A DNA stretch of 64,000 nucleotides, taken from contig DWVR01000049.1 in assembly GCA_019120125.1 (NCBI GenBank), positions 38,901-102,900 on the forward strand, written 5' to 3'. Shown in pieces: positions 53,684 through 62,317 of the stretch. Each line of letters begins with the position of its first letter. The stretch's first letter is position 1. The translations under genes and the position numbers were made by a program. This DNA is from Candidatus Phocaeicola excrementigallinarum (lineage in GTDB: Bacteria > Bacteroidota > Bacteroidia > Bacteroidales > Bacteroidaceae). The notes under the pieces were generated by a model. The model ran no database searches. It was not told the origin of the DNA and saw nothing but the letters and a program-made list of their open reading frames with translations.

Positions 53684-54553
53684 TCAGTTCCGTTTAGCAA
53701 ATAAATTCATCAAAGCCTTGACGTAATCCTGATCCGTACGGACAGACACCGCATCCACGTTACTGTGGGTGAACACTTCATGCAGTTTCTGCTGCCGTTC
53801 CGCCCACCAGGCATGATGCGCGTTCCGCAAAGCCTTTGATGAGGTGTCGATCCATTGCTCATGGCCTGTCTCAGCATCTCGTACACGCATCAGTCCCACA
53901 TCCGGAAGCTCTTCCATACGCCGGTCATAAACCTGAACGGCCACCACATCATGTTTACGGTTCGCGATGGTCAACGCGTTCTGGAAATCATGGTCATCAA
54001 TAAAGTCGCTCAACATGAATGCCGTGCATCGCTTTTTCAAGACATTCGTCAGATAACCGATGACACACTGCAAGTCAGTCCTCTTACTTTCCGGTTGGAA
54101 GTCAAGCAGTTCCCTGATAATATACAGGATATGCTTTCGCCCTTTCTTGGGAGGAATAAACTTCTCTATTCTGTCGGAGAAGAAAATCACTCCAATCTTA
54201 TCGTTGTTCTGGATGGCCGAGAAAGCGATGGTGGCCGCAATCTCCGTCACCATATCCTTCTTCATCTGTACGGCAGTACCGAAATCCAGACTGTTGGACA
54301 CGTCAACCAACAGCATGACGGTCAGTTCACGCTCTTCCTCGAATACTTTCACGAATGGCCTGTCAAAGCGAGCTGTCACATTCCAGTCTATATCGCGGAT
54401 ATCGTCCCCGTACTGATATTCACGCACTTCCGAAAAAGCCATACCCCTACCCTTAAAGGCAGAATGATATTGTCCGGCAAATATATTGTTCGAAAGTCCG
54501 CGCGTCTTGATCTCTATCCTACGGACCCGTTTCAATAGTTCACTTGTCTCCAT
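53684..54553 (-). CDS. DUF58 / VWA-like protein of the moxR-bat operon
   Basis: This 289-residue soluble protein carries the DUF58 signature DIRDIDWNVTARF (about 52-64) and FSEVREYQYGDD. A VWA-like fold follows with LLVDVSNSLDFG and a metal-binding DVSNS. DUF58 proteins accompany MoxR ATPases in nearly all moxR operons and may pass on MoxR action. There is a 114-base gap after moxR. Confidence 0.92.
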   Translation of the reverse strand: METSELLKRVRRIEIKTRGLSNNIFAGQYHSAFKGRGMAFSEVREYQYGDDIRDIDWNVTARFDRPFVKVFEEERELTVMLLVDVSNSLDFGTAVQMKKDMVTEIAATIAFSAIQNNDKIGVIFFSDRIEKFIPPKKGRKHILYIIRELLDFQPESKRTDLQCVIGYLTNVLKKRCTAFMLSDFIDDHDFQNALTIANRKHDVVAVQVYDRRMEELPDVGLMRVRDAETGHEQWIDTSSKALRNAHHAWWAERQQKLHEVFTHSNVDAVSVRTDQDYVKALMNLFAKRN

Positions 54554-54667
54554 TCCATTGGATTTTAAATCCGGAAGACTCTGCCTTCACATTCCACCGG
54601 CAGAGTGTCCCAGAATCCTAATATAAAAAACTTATACGGTTCTCACACTTCAGGTTGCCTCCCTGCA

Positions 54668-55663
54668 TCAAGGCACTTCCACCTTGTTCAGGATTTTACT
54701 GACAATCTCGTCAGAAGTGACATTGGTCGCTTCCGCCTCATACGTCAGTCCGATACGGTGACGGAGCACATCATGAGCGACCGCACGCACATCTTCCGGA
54801 ATCACATAGCCACGGCGTTTGATGAATGCATAACTGCGCGCCGCAAGAGCCAGATTGATGGATGCACGCGGAGATCCACCGAAACCGATCAGTCCCTTCA
54901 GATCCTTCAAGTCATATTTCTCCGGATAACGGGTAGCGAACACGATATCAGCAATATACTGTTCAATCTTTTCATCCAGATAAACCAGACGCACAATCTT
55001 GCGGGCGGCCATAATGTCGTCTGCCTTGATTATCGGTTTTACCTCAATCTTCTCGCCCGAAATGTTCTGGCGGATGATCTTCTTTTCTTCCTCCAGCTTC
55101 GGATAGTCGATAATCACCTTCAGCATGAAACGGTCGACCTGTGCCTCAGGCAACGGGTATGTACCCTCCTGCTCGATAGGGTTTTGGGTCGCCATCACAA
55201 GGAAAGGCTTCGGCAACTCAAAAGTTTCCTTGCCGAGAGTCACCTGACGTTCCTGCATGGCCTCAAGCAATGCACTCTGCACCTTTGCCGGAGCACGGTT
55301 GATTTCATCGGCCAACACGAAATTGGCGAAAATCGGTCCCTTATTGGCGATGAACCGTTCGTCCTTCTGACTATAGATCATTGTACCAATGATATCCGCA
55401 GGAAGCAAATCGGGAGTAAACTGCACACGACTGTATTTTGAGTCAATTAAAGATGCCAATGTCTTGATGGCTAATGTCTTCGCCAGTCCAGGAACACCTT
55501 CCAGCAAGATATGTCCGTCAGACAGCAGACCGATCAGCAAAGATTCCACCAGATGTTTCTGACCGACAATCACCTGATCCATTCCGGCCACCAGATTAGT
55601 CACAAACGCACTCTCACGTTCTATGCGTTCATTCAATTCACGAATGTCAATAGCTTCAGCCAT
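54668..55663 (-). CDS. MoxR-family AAA ATPase
   Basis: This 331-residue protein has Walker A GVPGLAKT (56-63), Walker B FVLADEINRAPAK and sensor MATQNPIEQEGTYPLPEAQ, the MoxR signature. It probably remodels or activates the VWA proteins of the operon by inserting a metal or driving folding. It is the first gene of a unit extending to the PAP2 gene. A consensus promoter lies 69 bases upstream. Confidence 0.95.
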   Translation of the reverse strand: MAEAIDIRELNERIERESAFVTNLVAGMDQVIVGQKHLVESLLIGLLSDGHILLEGVPGLAKTLAIKTLASLIDSKYSRVQFTPDLLPADIIGTMIYSQKDERFIANKGPIFANFVLADEINRAPAKVQSALLEAMQERQVTLGKETFELPKPFLVMATQNPIEQEGTYPLPEAQVDRFMLKVIIDYPKLEEEKKIIRQNISGEKIEVKPIIKADDIMAARKIVRLVYLDEKIEQYIADIVFATRYPEKYDLKDLKGLIGFGGSPRASINLALAARSYAFIKRRGYVIPEDVRAVAHDVLRHRIGLTYEAEATNVTSDEIVSKILNKVEVP

Positions 55664-55731
55664 AATTCTCTTATTTTATTTCAATTTTGTCATTAAAAAC
55701 ACGCCCAATCATATCTCTCCGATTGAGCACC

Positions 55732-55762
55732 CAAAATTAAAGCATTCCATTAATTGGAGCAA
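55732..55762 (-). promoter_or_regulatory. Promoter of the moxR-bat operon
   Basis: On the minus strand TTG (55760-55762) is followed after 20 bases by TAATTTTG (55732-55739). This matches the Bacteroides -33/-7 consensus. Confidence 0.75.
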
Positions 55763-55851
55763 CAAATGTTTATTAAAAAATACAGACAGTTATCGGCTTT
55801 TAATGCTTATTGAACTAAAGAACATTAAATCGGCCGCCTGATTTCCATCTT

Positions 55852-56829
55852 TTATTTTTCCGGCACCAGTTCCGGAATCAAAATCACCGTACCTACGGGC
55901 ACATTGTCAACATCGGATATCCGTTTCCGGTTGTACCTGGCCAGATAAGGCCAAAGCCTCTTGTTGCCATAATATTTCTGGGCCAGTCGCGCCAGCGACT
56001 CTCCACGCCGTAAGATGTGGGTGGCCAACGTACCTTTGATTCCATACCTCACGGCATCGGTCAGGACCTGTCTGTTCCCGGATGCCTCCTGTCCCTCACG
56101 CAGGACAGCCTTTACCGTATCGGTGGAAACTGTTTCCGCCACGCTGCCGGACAGACCGGACGTATCTGCCACCGCTATACTGTGACCTGTCTGTTCCCCG
56201 GAAAAGTCCTCACCCTCTTCTTCCTGAGTCTCCAGATATTTCATCACCGGTTCCGGAATGTATGGACGGTCAGATACGACTGACCATACGATAACTCCTC
56301 CCATCAAGATGCCGGCAAAAAGAATACTGGCTATGGCACACCATGGAAAACGACGCAACTGTGACCGGGCATCCATTTCTCCAGAACGACCCGGGACATC
56401 CGTTTGCTCTCCGGGCGTATTCCATTCCTCTTTTGTCTTGCGCGGCTGTTCTTCTTCACTTCTTCCGCCGGCAGCATGAAAAGTTTCCAAGGAAACCGCC
56501 TGTGAGCCTTCATTTTCCTCCTGCGGCTCAGGCATATCGTCAAAATGCACGTTATCTTTCAACAAGACAGTCTCAAACTGAGAAAAAGGTTTGTTGACCG
56601 CGTCCGAAAGAATCTTATCCGGAACAAAAGAGAGGGTATCCCTCCCCTCTTCCGTATCTATCAGCTTGAAGGTGCCGAATTTCTTGATTTTCAAATATCT
56701 GTCAGCCACCAAAGCCTCTTCCAAAAGTGTAGACAACGTATTGACGAAAGCCTCCGCATCCGCCTCCTGCATCTGTTTCCGCTGTACCAACAGCCCTACA
56801 AGCCCACGTAACGTTATTCTCTCACTCAT
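55852..56829 (-). CDS. HU-like DNA-binding domain, transmembrane and LysM protein
   Basis: I place the start at 56829 (MSERITLRGLVGLL), overlapping the upstream HU gene by eight bases; the frame is open to 56877. The 325-residue protein has three parts. The first is an HU/IHF-like domain (about 1-92; KKFGTFKLIDTEEGRDTLSFVPDK). After an acidic linker, one membrane helix follows (about 162-184; CAIASILFAGILMGGVIVW) with arginines on its N-side. A periplasmic LysM domain ends the protein (about 270-322; LRRGESLARLAQKYYG). It could link nucleoid and peptidoglycan. DNA binding is inferred from fold only. Confidence 0.82.
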   Translation of the reverse strand: MSERITLRGLVGLLVQRKQMQEADAEAFVNTLSTLLEEALVADRYLKIKKFGTFKLIDTEEGRDTLSFVPDKILSDAVNKPFSQFETVLLKDNVHFDDMPEPQEENEGSQAVSLETFHAAGGRSEEEQPRKTKEEWNTPGEQTDVPGRSGEMDARSQLRRFPWCAIASILFAGILMGGVIVWSVVSDRPYIPEPVMKYLETQEEEGEDFSGEQTGHSIAVADTSGLSGSVAETVSTDTVKAVLREGQEASGNRQVLTDAVRYGIKGTLATHILRRGESLARLAQKYYGNKRLWPYLARYNRKRISDVDNVPVGTVILIPELVPEK

Positions 56830-57112
56830 CCGATTGTCTTCTTCCAGTTTCTTCTTTCCACGCGCTTCCAGGCTCAAATATCACCTGCAGTTCCGGAGGA
56901 ACCAGAAAACGCCGGCCGGTAGAGGCATCCGACACGATCTTTTCCATCTGCTTTTCCACCCTAAAATCACCCAGATTTCCCAACTCCACGATGTTTCCTT
57001 CCTGCAGCTCTTCGGTTATAATCTCAAACAAGGATGCAAGTATTCTCTCCGCATCCTTCTCCTCGTAACCCAAACGGCGCGAGACCTCACCCACAAACGC
57101 ATTGTTGTTCAT
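56822..57112 (-). CDS. HU-family DNA-binding protein
   Basis: This 96-residue protein has an HU-like fold: MNNNAFVGEVSRRLGYEEKDA in the helical part, then GNIVELGNLGDFRVEKQ in the beta part. The beta arm lacks the usual RNPxT motif, so DNA contact may differ from classical HU. It lies three bases after rimO and overlaps the HU/TM/LysM gene. It is probably a partner of that protein, since both carry HU-type domains in one operon. Confidence 0.85.
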   Translation of the reverse strand: MNNNAFVGEVSRRLGYEEKDAERILASLFEIITEELQEGNIVELGNLGDFRVEKQMEKIVSDASTGRRFLVPPELQVIFEPGSAWKEETGRRQSDE

Positions 57113-57115
57113 ATC

Positions 57116-58420
57116 TCATTTCACTATAGTGGCATACAGGTCAAAATCGTCCGCACCGGTAATCTTCACAAAATGAAACGCGCCGGTTCTCAACCGATGG
57201 CCGTCCTCCACCTTTATCAACACTTCCGGGTCCACTTCCGGGGAGTCGAATTCAGTACGTCCAACATAATATTCCCCTTCCTTCCGGTCTATGATCACCT
57301 TCAATGTCTTTCCGACCTTTGCCTGGTTCAGTTCACCGGATATTTCCTGTTGGATACTCATCAGCTCGTCAAGACGCTGCCGTTTCACATCAGCAGGCAC
57401 ATCATCAGTATAGTGTCCGGCCGACCACGTACCTTCTTCTTCCGAATAGGCGAACGCCCCCATCCGGTCGAAACGGGCCTTACGGACAAACTCCTTCAAT
57501 TCCTCGAAATCCTGTTCCGTCTCACCGGGATGCCCCACCATAAGCGTGGTGCGCAGATGGATGCCCGGCACCTCCTTACGGAAACGCCCGATCAGATCAT
57601 ACGTCTCGGCCTTCGTCACATGACGGCGCATCTTCTGAAGCATATTGTCGCTGATGTGCTGAAGTGCGATGTCCATATACTTGCACACATTGTCATTCTC
57701 ACGCATCACGCGGAACAGATCTTCCGGGAAATGAGCCGGATAGGCATAATGCAGACGGATCCATTCCACGCCCGGAATCTTCGCCATCCGGTCAATCAGC
57801 TCCGGAAGCATCTGTTTTTTGTAAAGATCCACTCCATAATAGGTCAGTTCCTGAGCGATGACCTGAAACTCCTTCACCCCTTGGGAAACCAACAGACGCA
57901 CCTCGTCAAGGATTTCCTCCATAGGACGCGACACGTGCGGCCCCGTAATGATAGGAATGGCACAATAGGAGCACTTGCGGTCGCAGCCCTCCGAGATTTT
58001 CAGATAAGCGTAGTGCCTGGGAGTCGTGAGATGTCTTTCAACGGCGATTTCAGGACGGTAAGCCTTGCCAAGATCCGCCAGCAGCTCATTCCAGTTGAAT
58101 TTGCCATAAAACTTGTCGACCTGGGGAATCTCCTTTTCCAGATCCTTCAGATAGCGCTCCGACAGACAGCCCATCACGTAAAGCCTTTTCAACCGTCCTT
58201 CCTCCTTGGCCTGACAGAACTCCAGAATCATATTGACCGACTCCTCCTTGGCATCGCCAATGAATCCGCAAGTATTGATGACCGCTATCTCTCCCTGTGG
58301 GTGCTCACTGTCGTGGGTCACCCTGTATCCGTTTTCCTCGAGCTGTCTCATCAGTTTCTCCGAATCGACCAGATTCTTTGAGCAGCCCAATGTAATGATA
58401 TCTATTGTGCCTCTTCTCAT
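57116..58420 (-). CDS. rimO: Ribosomal protein S12 methylthiotransferase
   Basis: This 434-residue radical SAM enzyme adds a methylthio group to an aspartate of S12. The N-terminal domain has LGCSKNLVDSEKLM and further cysteines for the second iron-sulfur cluster. The radical SAM motif is CDRKCSYCAIP (about 142-152), and a TRAM domain ends the protein. It overlaps ftsY by four bases (ATGA), a sign of coupled translation. Confidence 0.95.
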   Translation of the reverse strand: MRRGTIDIITLGCSKNLVDSEKLMRQLEENGYRVTHDSEHPQGEIAVINTCGFIGDAKEESVNMILEFCQAKEEGRLKRLYVMGCLSERYLKDLEKEIPQVDKFYGKFNWNELLADLGKAYRPEIAVERHLTTPRHYAYLKISEGCDRKCSYCAIPIITGPHVSRPMEEILDEVRLLVSQGVKEFQVIAQELTYYGVDLYKKQMLPELIDRMAKIPGVEWIRLHYAYPAHFPEDLFRVMRENDNVCKYMDIALQHISDNMLQKMRRHVTKAETYDLIGRFRKEVPGIHLRTTLMVGHPGETEQDFEELKEFVRKARFDRMGAFAYSEEEGTWSAGHYTDDVPADVKRQRLDELMSIQQEISGELNQAKVGKTLKVIIDRKEGEYYVGRTEFDSPEVDPEVLIKVEDGHRLRTGAFHFVKITGADDFDLYATIVK

Positions 58421-59382
58421 TTGTCTGTAGATGTTCCGAACAACGAATCCACAAATTCCCTCCGGCGGAAAATCTGCAGGTCCTCCATACCCTCACCCAG
58501 TCCGATGTATCTCACCGGAATCTTGAACTGGTCCGAGATGCCTATCACCACCCCTCCCTTGGCCGTTCCGTCAAGTTTGGTGATGGCCATGGCGTTCACT
58601 TCTGTAGCCAATGTGAACTGTTTGGCCTGCTCAAACGCGTTCTGCCCGGTAGAACCGTCAAGCACCAGCAACACTTCATGAGGAGCGTCAGGCACCACCT
58701 TACGCATCACATTCTTTATCTTGGTAAGCTCGTTCATCAGGCCCACTTTATTGTGCAGACGGCCTGCCGTATCAATAATCACCACATCTGCATGGTTGGC
58801 CACGGCTGAGCTGAGCGTGTCGAAAGCCACCGAAGCCGGGTCAGCTCCCATTTTCTGCTTGATGACAGGCACACCCACACGGTCACCCCAGATCACCAGT
58901 TGCTCGACAGCCGCCGCACGGAATGTATCCGCGGCTCCCAAGTAGACTGACTTGCCCGCCTTCTTGAACTGATAAGCCAGTTTCCCGATGGTCGTAGTCT
59001 TTCCAACTCCGTTGACTCCCACCACCATAATGACATACGGCTTCTTGCCTTCAGGCACACTGAAGTCATCGGCATCCACCGTATTGTTTTCCGTCAGCAA
59101 GGCCGCGATTTCCTCCCGAAGGATGTTGTTCAGTTCCTGCGTATTCACATATTTGTCCTTCGCCACCCGTTCTTCTATGCGTCTGATGATTTTCAATGTG
59201 GTCTCGACACCCACATCAGAAGTGATAAGCACCTCTTCCAGGTTGTCCAGTACCTCATCATCCACTTTAGATTTTCCGGCTACGGCACGGGCTATTTTTC
59301 CGAATACACTTTCTTTGGTCTTGGACAATCCTTTGTCCAATGTCTCCTTCTTTTCTTTGGAGAAAAAACTAAAAAATCCCAT
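58417..59382 (-). CDS. ftsY: Signal recognition particle receptor
   Basis: I place the start at 59382 (MGFFSFFSKEKKE), giving 321 residues; the frame is open to 59424. The NG domain has the P-loop VNGVGKTTT, DTAGRLHNK and TKLDGTAKGG. The acidic A domain is very short, as in other Bacteroidetes. It targets ribosomes making membrane proteins to the translocon. It is first in the ftsY-rimO-HU-HU/LysM operon; a -7 box lies at 59424-59431. Confidence 0.95.
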   Translation of the reverse strand: MGFFSFFSKEKKETLDKGLSKTKESVFGKIARAVAGKSKVDDEVLDNLEEVLITSDVGVETTLKIIRRIEERVAKDKYVNTQELNNILREEIAALLTENNTVDADDFSVPEGKKPYVIMVVGVNGVGKTTTIGKLAYQFKKAGKSVYLGAADTFRAAAVEQLVIWGDRVGVPVIKQKMGADPASVAFDTLSSAVANHADVVIIDTAGRLHNKVGLMNELTKIKNVMRKVVPDAPHEVLLVLDGSTGQNAFEQAKQFTLATEVNAMAITKLDGTAKGGVVIGISDQFKIPVRYIGLGEGMEDLQIFRRREFVDSLFGTSTDK

Positions 59383-59423
59383 ACAGTTGTCTTTTTTAAT
59401 AATGATACGCCTTGTATCTGGCA

Positions 59424-59431
59424 CAAAGATA
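59424..59431 (-). promoter_or_regulatory. -7 box for the ftsY operon
   Basis: The minus strand reads TATCTTTG, a perfect -7 box, 42 bases before the ftsY start. It overlaps the in-frame ATG at 59424, which supports the later start. Confidence 0.6.
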
Positions 59432-59458
59432 CAGCAAATTACACATTCAGAAGAATAA

Positions 59459-59483
59459 AACGGGGAAAAATCATTTTTCCGTT
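59459..59483 (-). terminator. Terminator of the ABC-F gene
   Basis: On the minus strand AACGGAAAAA pairs with TTTTTCC(CC)GTT around a short loop and TTATT follows. It starts five bases past the stop. Confidence 0.65.
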
Positions 59484-59487
59484 CCTG

Positions 59488-61365
59488 TCAGCCTCCTATC
59501 TCGCCCAACTCAAGCCATCGCATGCTCTTCTCATCCAGCTCATCGTTGAGCAGAGGCAGACGCTTCGACTTTTCCGTCAGCTCGTCCACACTGAGCGTGC
59601 CACTGCAGAGATCCTCCTCAATCCGCTTCTTCTCTGCCTCCAGCGCGGCGATATCCTTTTCAAGCTGCTCGAATTCCCTTTTCTCATTGAATGTCATGCG
59701 GCGCTTTCTCTCAGTACGCTCACGTTTCGGCCTCACTTCCGTCTTCGGTTTTTCCGTCAGCCGGTCATGTTCCTCCTTCGCCGCCTTCCATGCACGGTAA
59801 TCAGAATAGTTACCGGGGAAATCACGGATATCCCCCTGCCCGTTAAACACCAACAAGTGATCAACCACCTTGTCCATAAAATAACGGTCATGACTCACCA
59901 CGATGACACACCCCTTGAAACTGCGCAAATAATCTTCGAGCACCTGCAATGTCACGATGTCAAGATCGTTGGTCGGCTCGTCGAGCACCAGGAAGTTCGG
60001 GTTGCGCATCAGCACCGTACACAGATACAAACGCCTGCGCTCGCCTCCACTCAACTTGTACACATAGCTGTGCTGGGTGGCCGGCGTGAAAAGAAAGTGC
60101 TGGAGAAACTGAGAAGCCGTAAGGCGTTTGCCGTTGCCCAATTCAATGACTTCTGCAATATCGGTAATCACATCGATCACCTTCATGTGCTCATCAAACT
60201 TCAGCCCTTCCTGCGAGTAATAGCCGAAACGCACCGTCTCCCCGATTTCCAGTCTGCCGCTGTCCGGCTTTTCCTGTCCCATCAGAATCTTTATGAAAGT
60301 AGACTTCCCGGTGCCGTTGTTGCCTACAATTCCCATTTTCTCGTAACGGGAGAAGATATAAGAAAAATCATCCAGAATCTTCAGGTCGCCGAAACTTTTG
60401 CAGAGATGTTCTGCCTCAAAAATCTTCGAGCCGATATATGAAGCCTTCACGTCAAGCTTCACATTCGATTCATACGTACGCCGTTTGGCCACCTTCTCAA
60501 GGTCGTAGAAGGCTTCTTCCCGGTAACGGGCCTTGTGTCCGCGCGCCTGCGGCATTCTCCGCATCCATTCCAGTTCCGTACGATACAGGTTGTTGGCCCG
60601 CGCCACTTCCGCATTGACCGCATCAATGCGTTCCTGCCGTTTTTCCAGATAATAGCTGTAGTTTCCCTGATAACTATACAATTTTCTGTCATCAATCTCC
60701 AGAATCTCACCACACACACGGTCAAGGAAATAACGGTCGTGGGTCACCATCAGCAGGGTGACGTTCCCCCGGCAAAGGTATTCCTCCAGCCATTCCACCA
60801 TATCCAGATCCAGATGGTTGGTGGGCTCGTCAAGAATCAGCATGTCGGGTTCCGTAATCAGTACATTCGCCAAAGCGACCCGTTTCAGCTGTCCTCCCGA
60901 GAGCTGTCCTATCCGTTGGTCAAAGTCACGGATCTTCAGTTGGGAGAGAATCTGTTTTGCCCGCCGCTCATAATCCCACGCCTTTTCCGCCTCCATCCGT
61001 TCGAGCAACGCATCCAGTCCCGGATTTCCCGGCGCCTGAAGACATTTCTCGTATTCCTTTATCAGATTGACCATCGTATTGCCATGCCAAAAACAAGCCT
61101 CGATGACGGTCAGCTCCTCAGGATAATGCGGACTTTGTTCAAGATAACCCACCCGCAAATCATTACGGTATGTGATTTTCCCTTCATCATAACCTTCCTT
61201 TCCCGAAAGGATATTCAGCAATGTGGTCTTCCCCGAACCGTTCTTGGCAATGAGTCCGATACGCTGCCCCTCGGCGATACCGAAAGAAATGTTCTCGAAC
61301 AACACCAGGTCACCGAACGACTTGGTCAGCTTTTCCACTTGTAGGTATGGAGTCATATTCATCAA
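59488..61365 (-). CDS. ABC-F family ATPase
   Basis: This 625-residue protein has two ABC domains and no membrane part. Domain one has AKNGSGKTT (Walker A), LSGGQLKR and LILDEPTNHLD. Domain two has GNNGTGKST, LSGGERRR and LVLDEPTNDLD. A charged coiled-coil C-terminus (FEQLEKDIAALEAEKKRIEE) follows. ABC-F proteins act on the ribosome E-site, in translation control or antibiotic protection. The long C-terminal coiled coil resembles the Uup branch. It is 13 bases from the DUF3805-like gene upstream. Confidence 0.93.
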   Translation of the reverse strand: MMNMTPYLQVEKLTKSFGDLVLFENISFGIAEGQRIGLIAKNGSGKTTLLNILSGKEGYDEGKITYRNDLRVGYLEQSPHYPEELTVIEACFWHGNTMVNLIKEYEKCLQAPGNPGLDALLERMEAEKAWDYERRAKQILSQLKIRDFDQRIGQLSGGQLKRVALANVLITEPDMLILDEPTNHLDLDMVEWLEEYLCRGNVTLLMVTHDRYFLDRVCGEILEIDDRKLYSYQGNYSYYLEKRQERIDAVNAEVARANNLYRTELEWMRRMPQARGHKARYREEAFYDLEKVAKRRTYESNVKLDVKASYIGSKIFEAEHLCKSFGDLKILDDFSYIFSRYEKMGIVGNNGTGKSTFIKILMGQEKPDSGRLEIGETVRFGYYSQEGLKFDEHMKVIDVITDIAEVIELGNGKRLTASQFLQHFLFTPATQHSYVYKLSGGERRRLYLCTVLMRNPNFLVLDEPTNDLDIVTLQVLEDYLRSFKGCVIVVSHDRYFMDKVVDHLLVFNGQGDIRDFPGNYSDYRAWKAAKEEHDRLTEKPKTEVRPKRERTERKRRMTFNEKREFEQLEKDIAALEAEKKRIEEDLCSGTLSVDELTEKSKRLPLLNDELDEKSMRWLELGEIGG

Positions 61366-61378
61366 AAAATTAGTCAGA

Positions 61379-62206
61379 TTATTCCAGTGTGGCTTCCGCC
61401 TCTTTCAGGATACGCGCATATTCCGCCTCCAGGCTGCACGGCTCCCCGTTCCTTACCTTCTTCCAAATGAGTTCCACGGGATAAACCATCAGATCCGAGC
61501 CGTTAAAACGAAGGGCCGGATATTCCTTACGTCCGTCAATCACGGTCACCCAGTCCATCCCGTCCATCTCGTTCACTAGAATGGTGCCGAACGCGATGCC
61601 CAGACTCTCCCACGCCTGACGCTGGCCGCTGTTGAGACGGCCGCTGTCCACCACTTTCTGAATGCTGGCCACATCCGCCTTACAGGCGGTGAAATCCTTG
61701 GTGAGCTGTTTCTTGACAGTCGACACGGCCCAATCGTAACCTTCATTGATCACACTGATCTCCATCACTCTGACCGGAATCACCTCCTTATCCCAGAACC
61801 TGTCGCGACTGCCGCGTATCTGGAGAGAGGCCACAATAGCCTCTGCCACTTTAGGACTCTCGCCTTTCGGAACGACAAACGAGCATTCCACACACACATC
61901 GTCCTTGCCTGTCACCCAAAGGTACGAAGTATACCAAAAGCCGTTTTCCTGGAAGTTCTCCGTCGAGCGGACACAATCCAGACCGCCCGCTCTCATCCGA
62001 TGGGCACCTTTCACATGTGCCAGTTCATATTCCATTGACTCTTTCGCATAATCTGAATTCTCGCCCTGATAGGCGGATATGCGGAAATTTCCGGTCCATT
62101 TGTCCGGATTGTAAAACAGGAACGAATCCTCCGTATCCTCAAACTCACGCCAAGAGTCAGGATACTCAAAAGCGAACCATGACCCCGGAGATATGTATTT
62201 TCTCAT
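61379..62206 (-). CDS. DUF3805/DUF3806-like protein
   Basis: This 275-residue soluble protein has an N-terminal beta-rich half (SPGSWFAFEYPDSW, FLFYNPDKWTGNFRISAY) and a helical-beta second half (ESLGIAFGTILVNEMDGMDWVTV). The two parts look like the DUF3805 and DUF3806 domains found together in Bacteroides; I recall this pairing but cannot check it. There is no signal peptide. It is the first gene of a two-gene unit with the ABC-F ATPase. Its function is unknown. Confidence 0.75.
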   Translation of the reverse strand: MRKYISPGSWFAFEYPDSWREFEDTEDSFLFYNPDKWTGNFRISAYQGENSDYAKESMEYELAHVKGAHRMRAGGLDCVRSTENFQENGFWYTSYLWVTGKDDVCVECSFVVPKGESPKVAEAIVASLQIRGSRDRFWDKEVIPVRVMEISVINEGYDWAVSTVKKQLTKDFTACKADVASIQKVVDSGRLNSGQRQAWESLGIAFGTILVNEMDGMDWVTVIDGRKEYPALRFNGSDLMVYPVELIWKKVRNGEPCSLEAEYARILKEAEATLE

Positions 62207-62272
62207 GTCTGTATACTGTGTTTAATTAATGTTTTCACGCGAAACCAGGCAAAGACAGCCCGTGCTCCGGCA

Positions 62273-62303
62273 CAAAGGTAACGGTTTTTATCCATTCCGC
62301 AAA
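62273..62303 (-). promoter_or_regulatory. Promoter of the DUF3805-like/ABC-F operon
   Basis: On the minus strand TTTG (62300-62303), a 19-base gap and TACCTTTG (62273-62280) form an ideal Bacteroides promoter. It lies 66 bases before the ATG at 62206. Confidence 0.8.
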
Positions 62304-62317
62304 CCGTCCCTTCCACA

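Noticed and set aside
56591..58381. Long plus-strand ORF of 596 codons
   Set aside because: It is antisense to rimO and the HU genes; the real genes have clear motifs and operon spacing.
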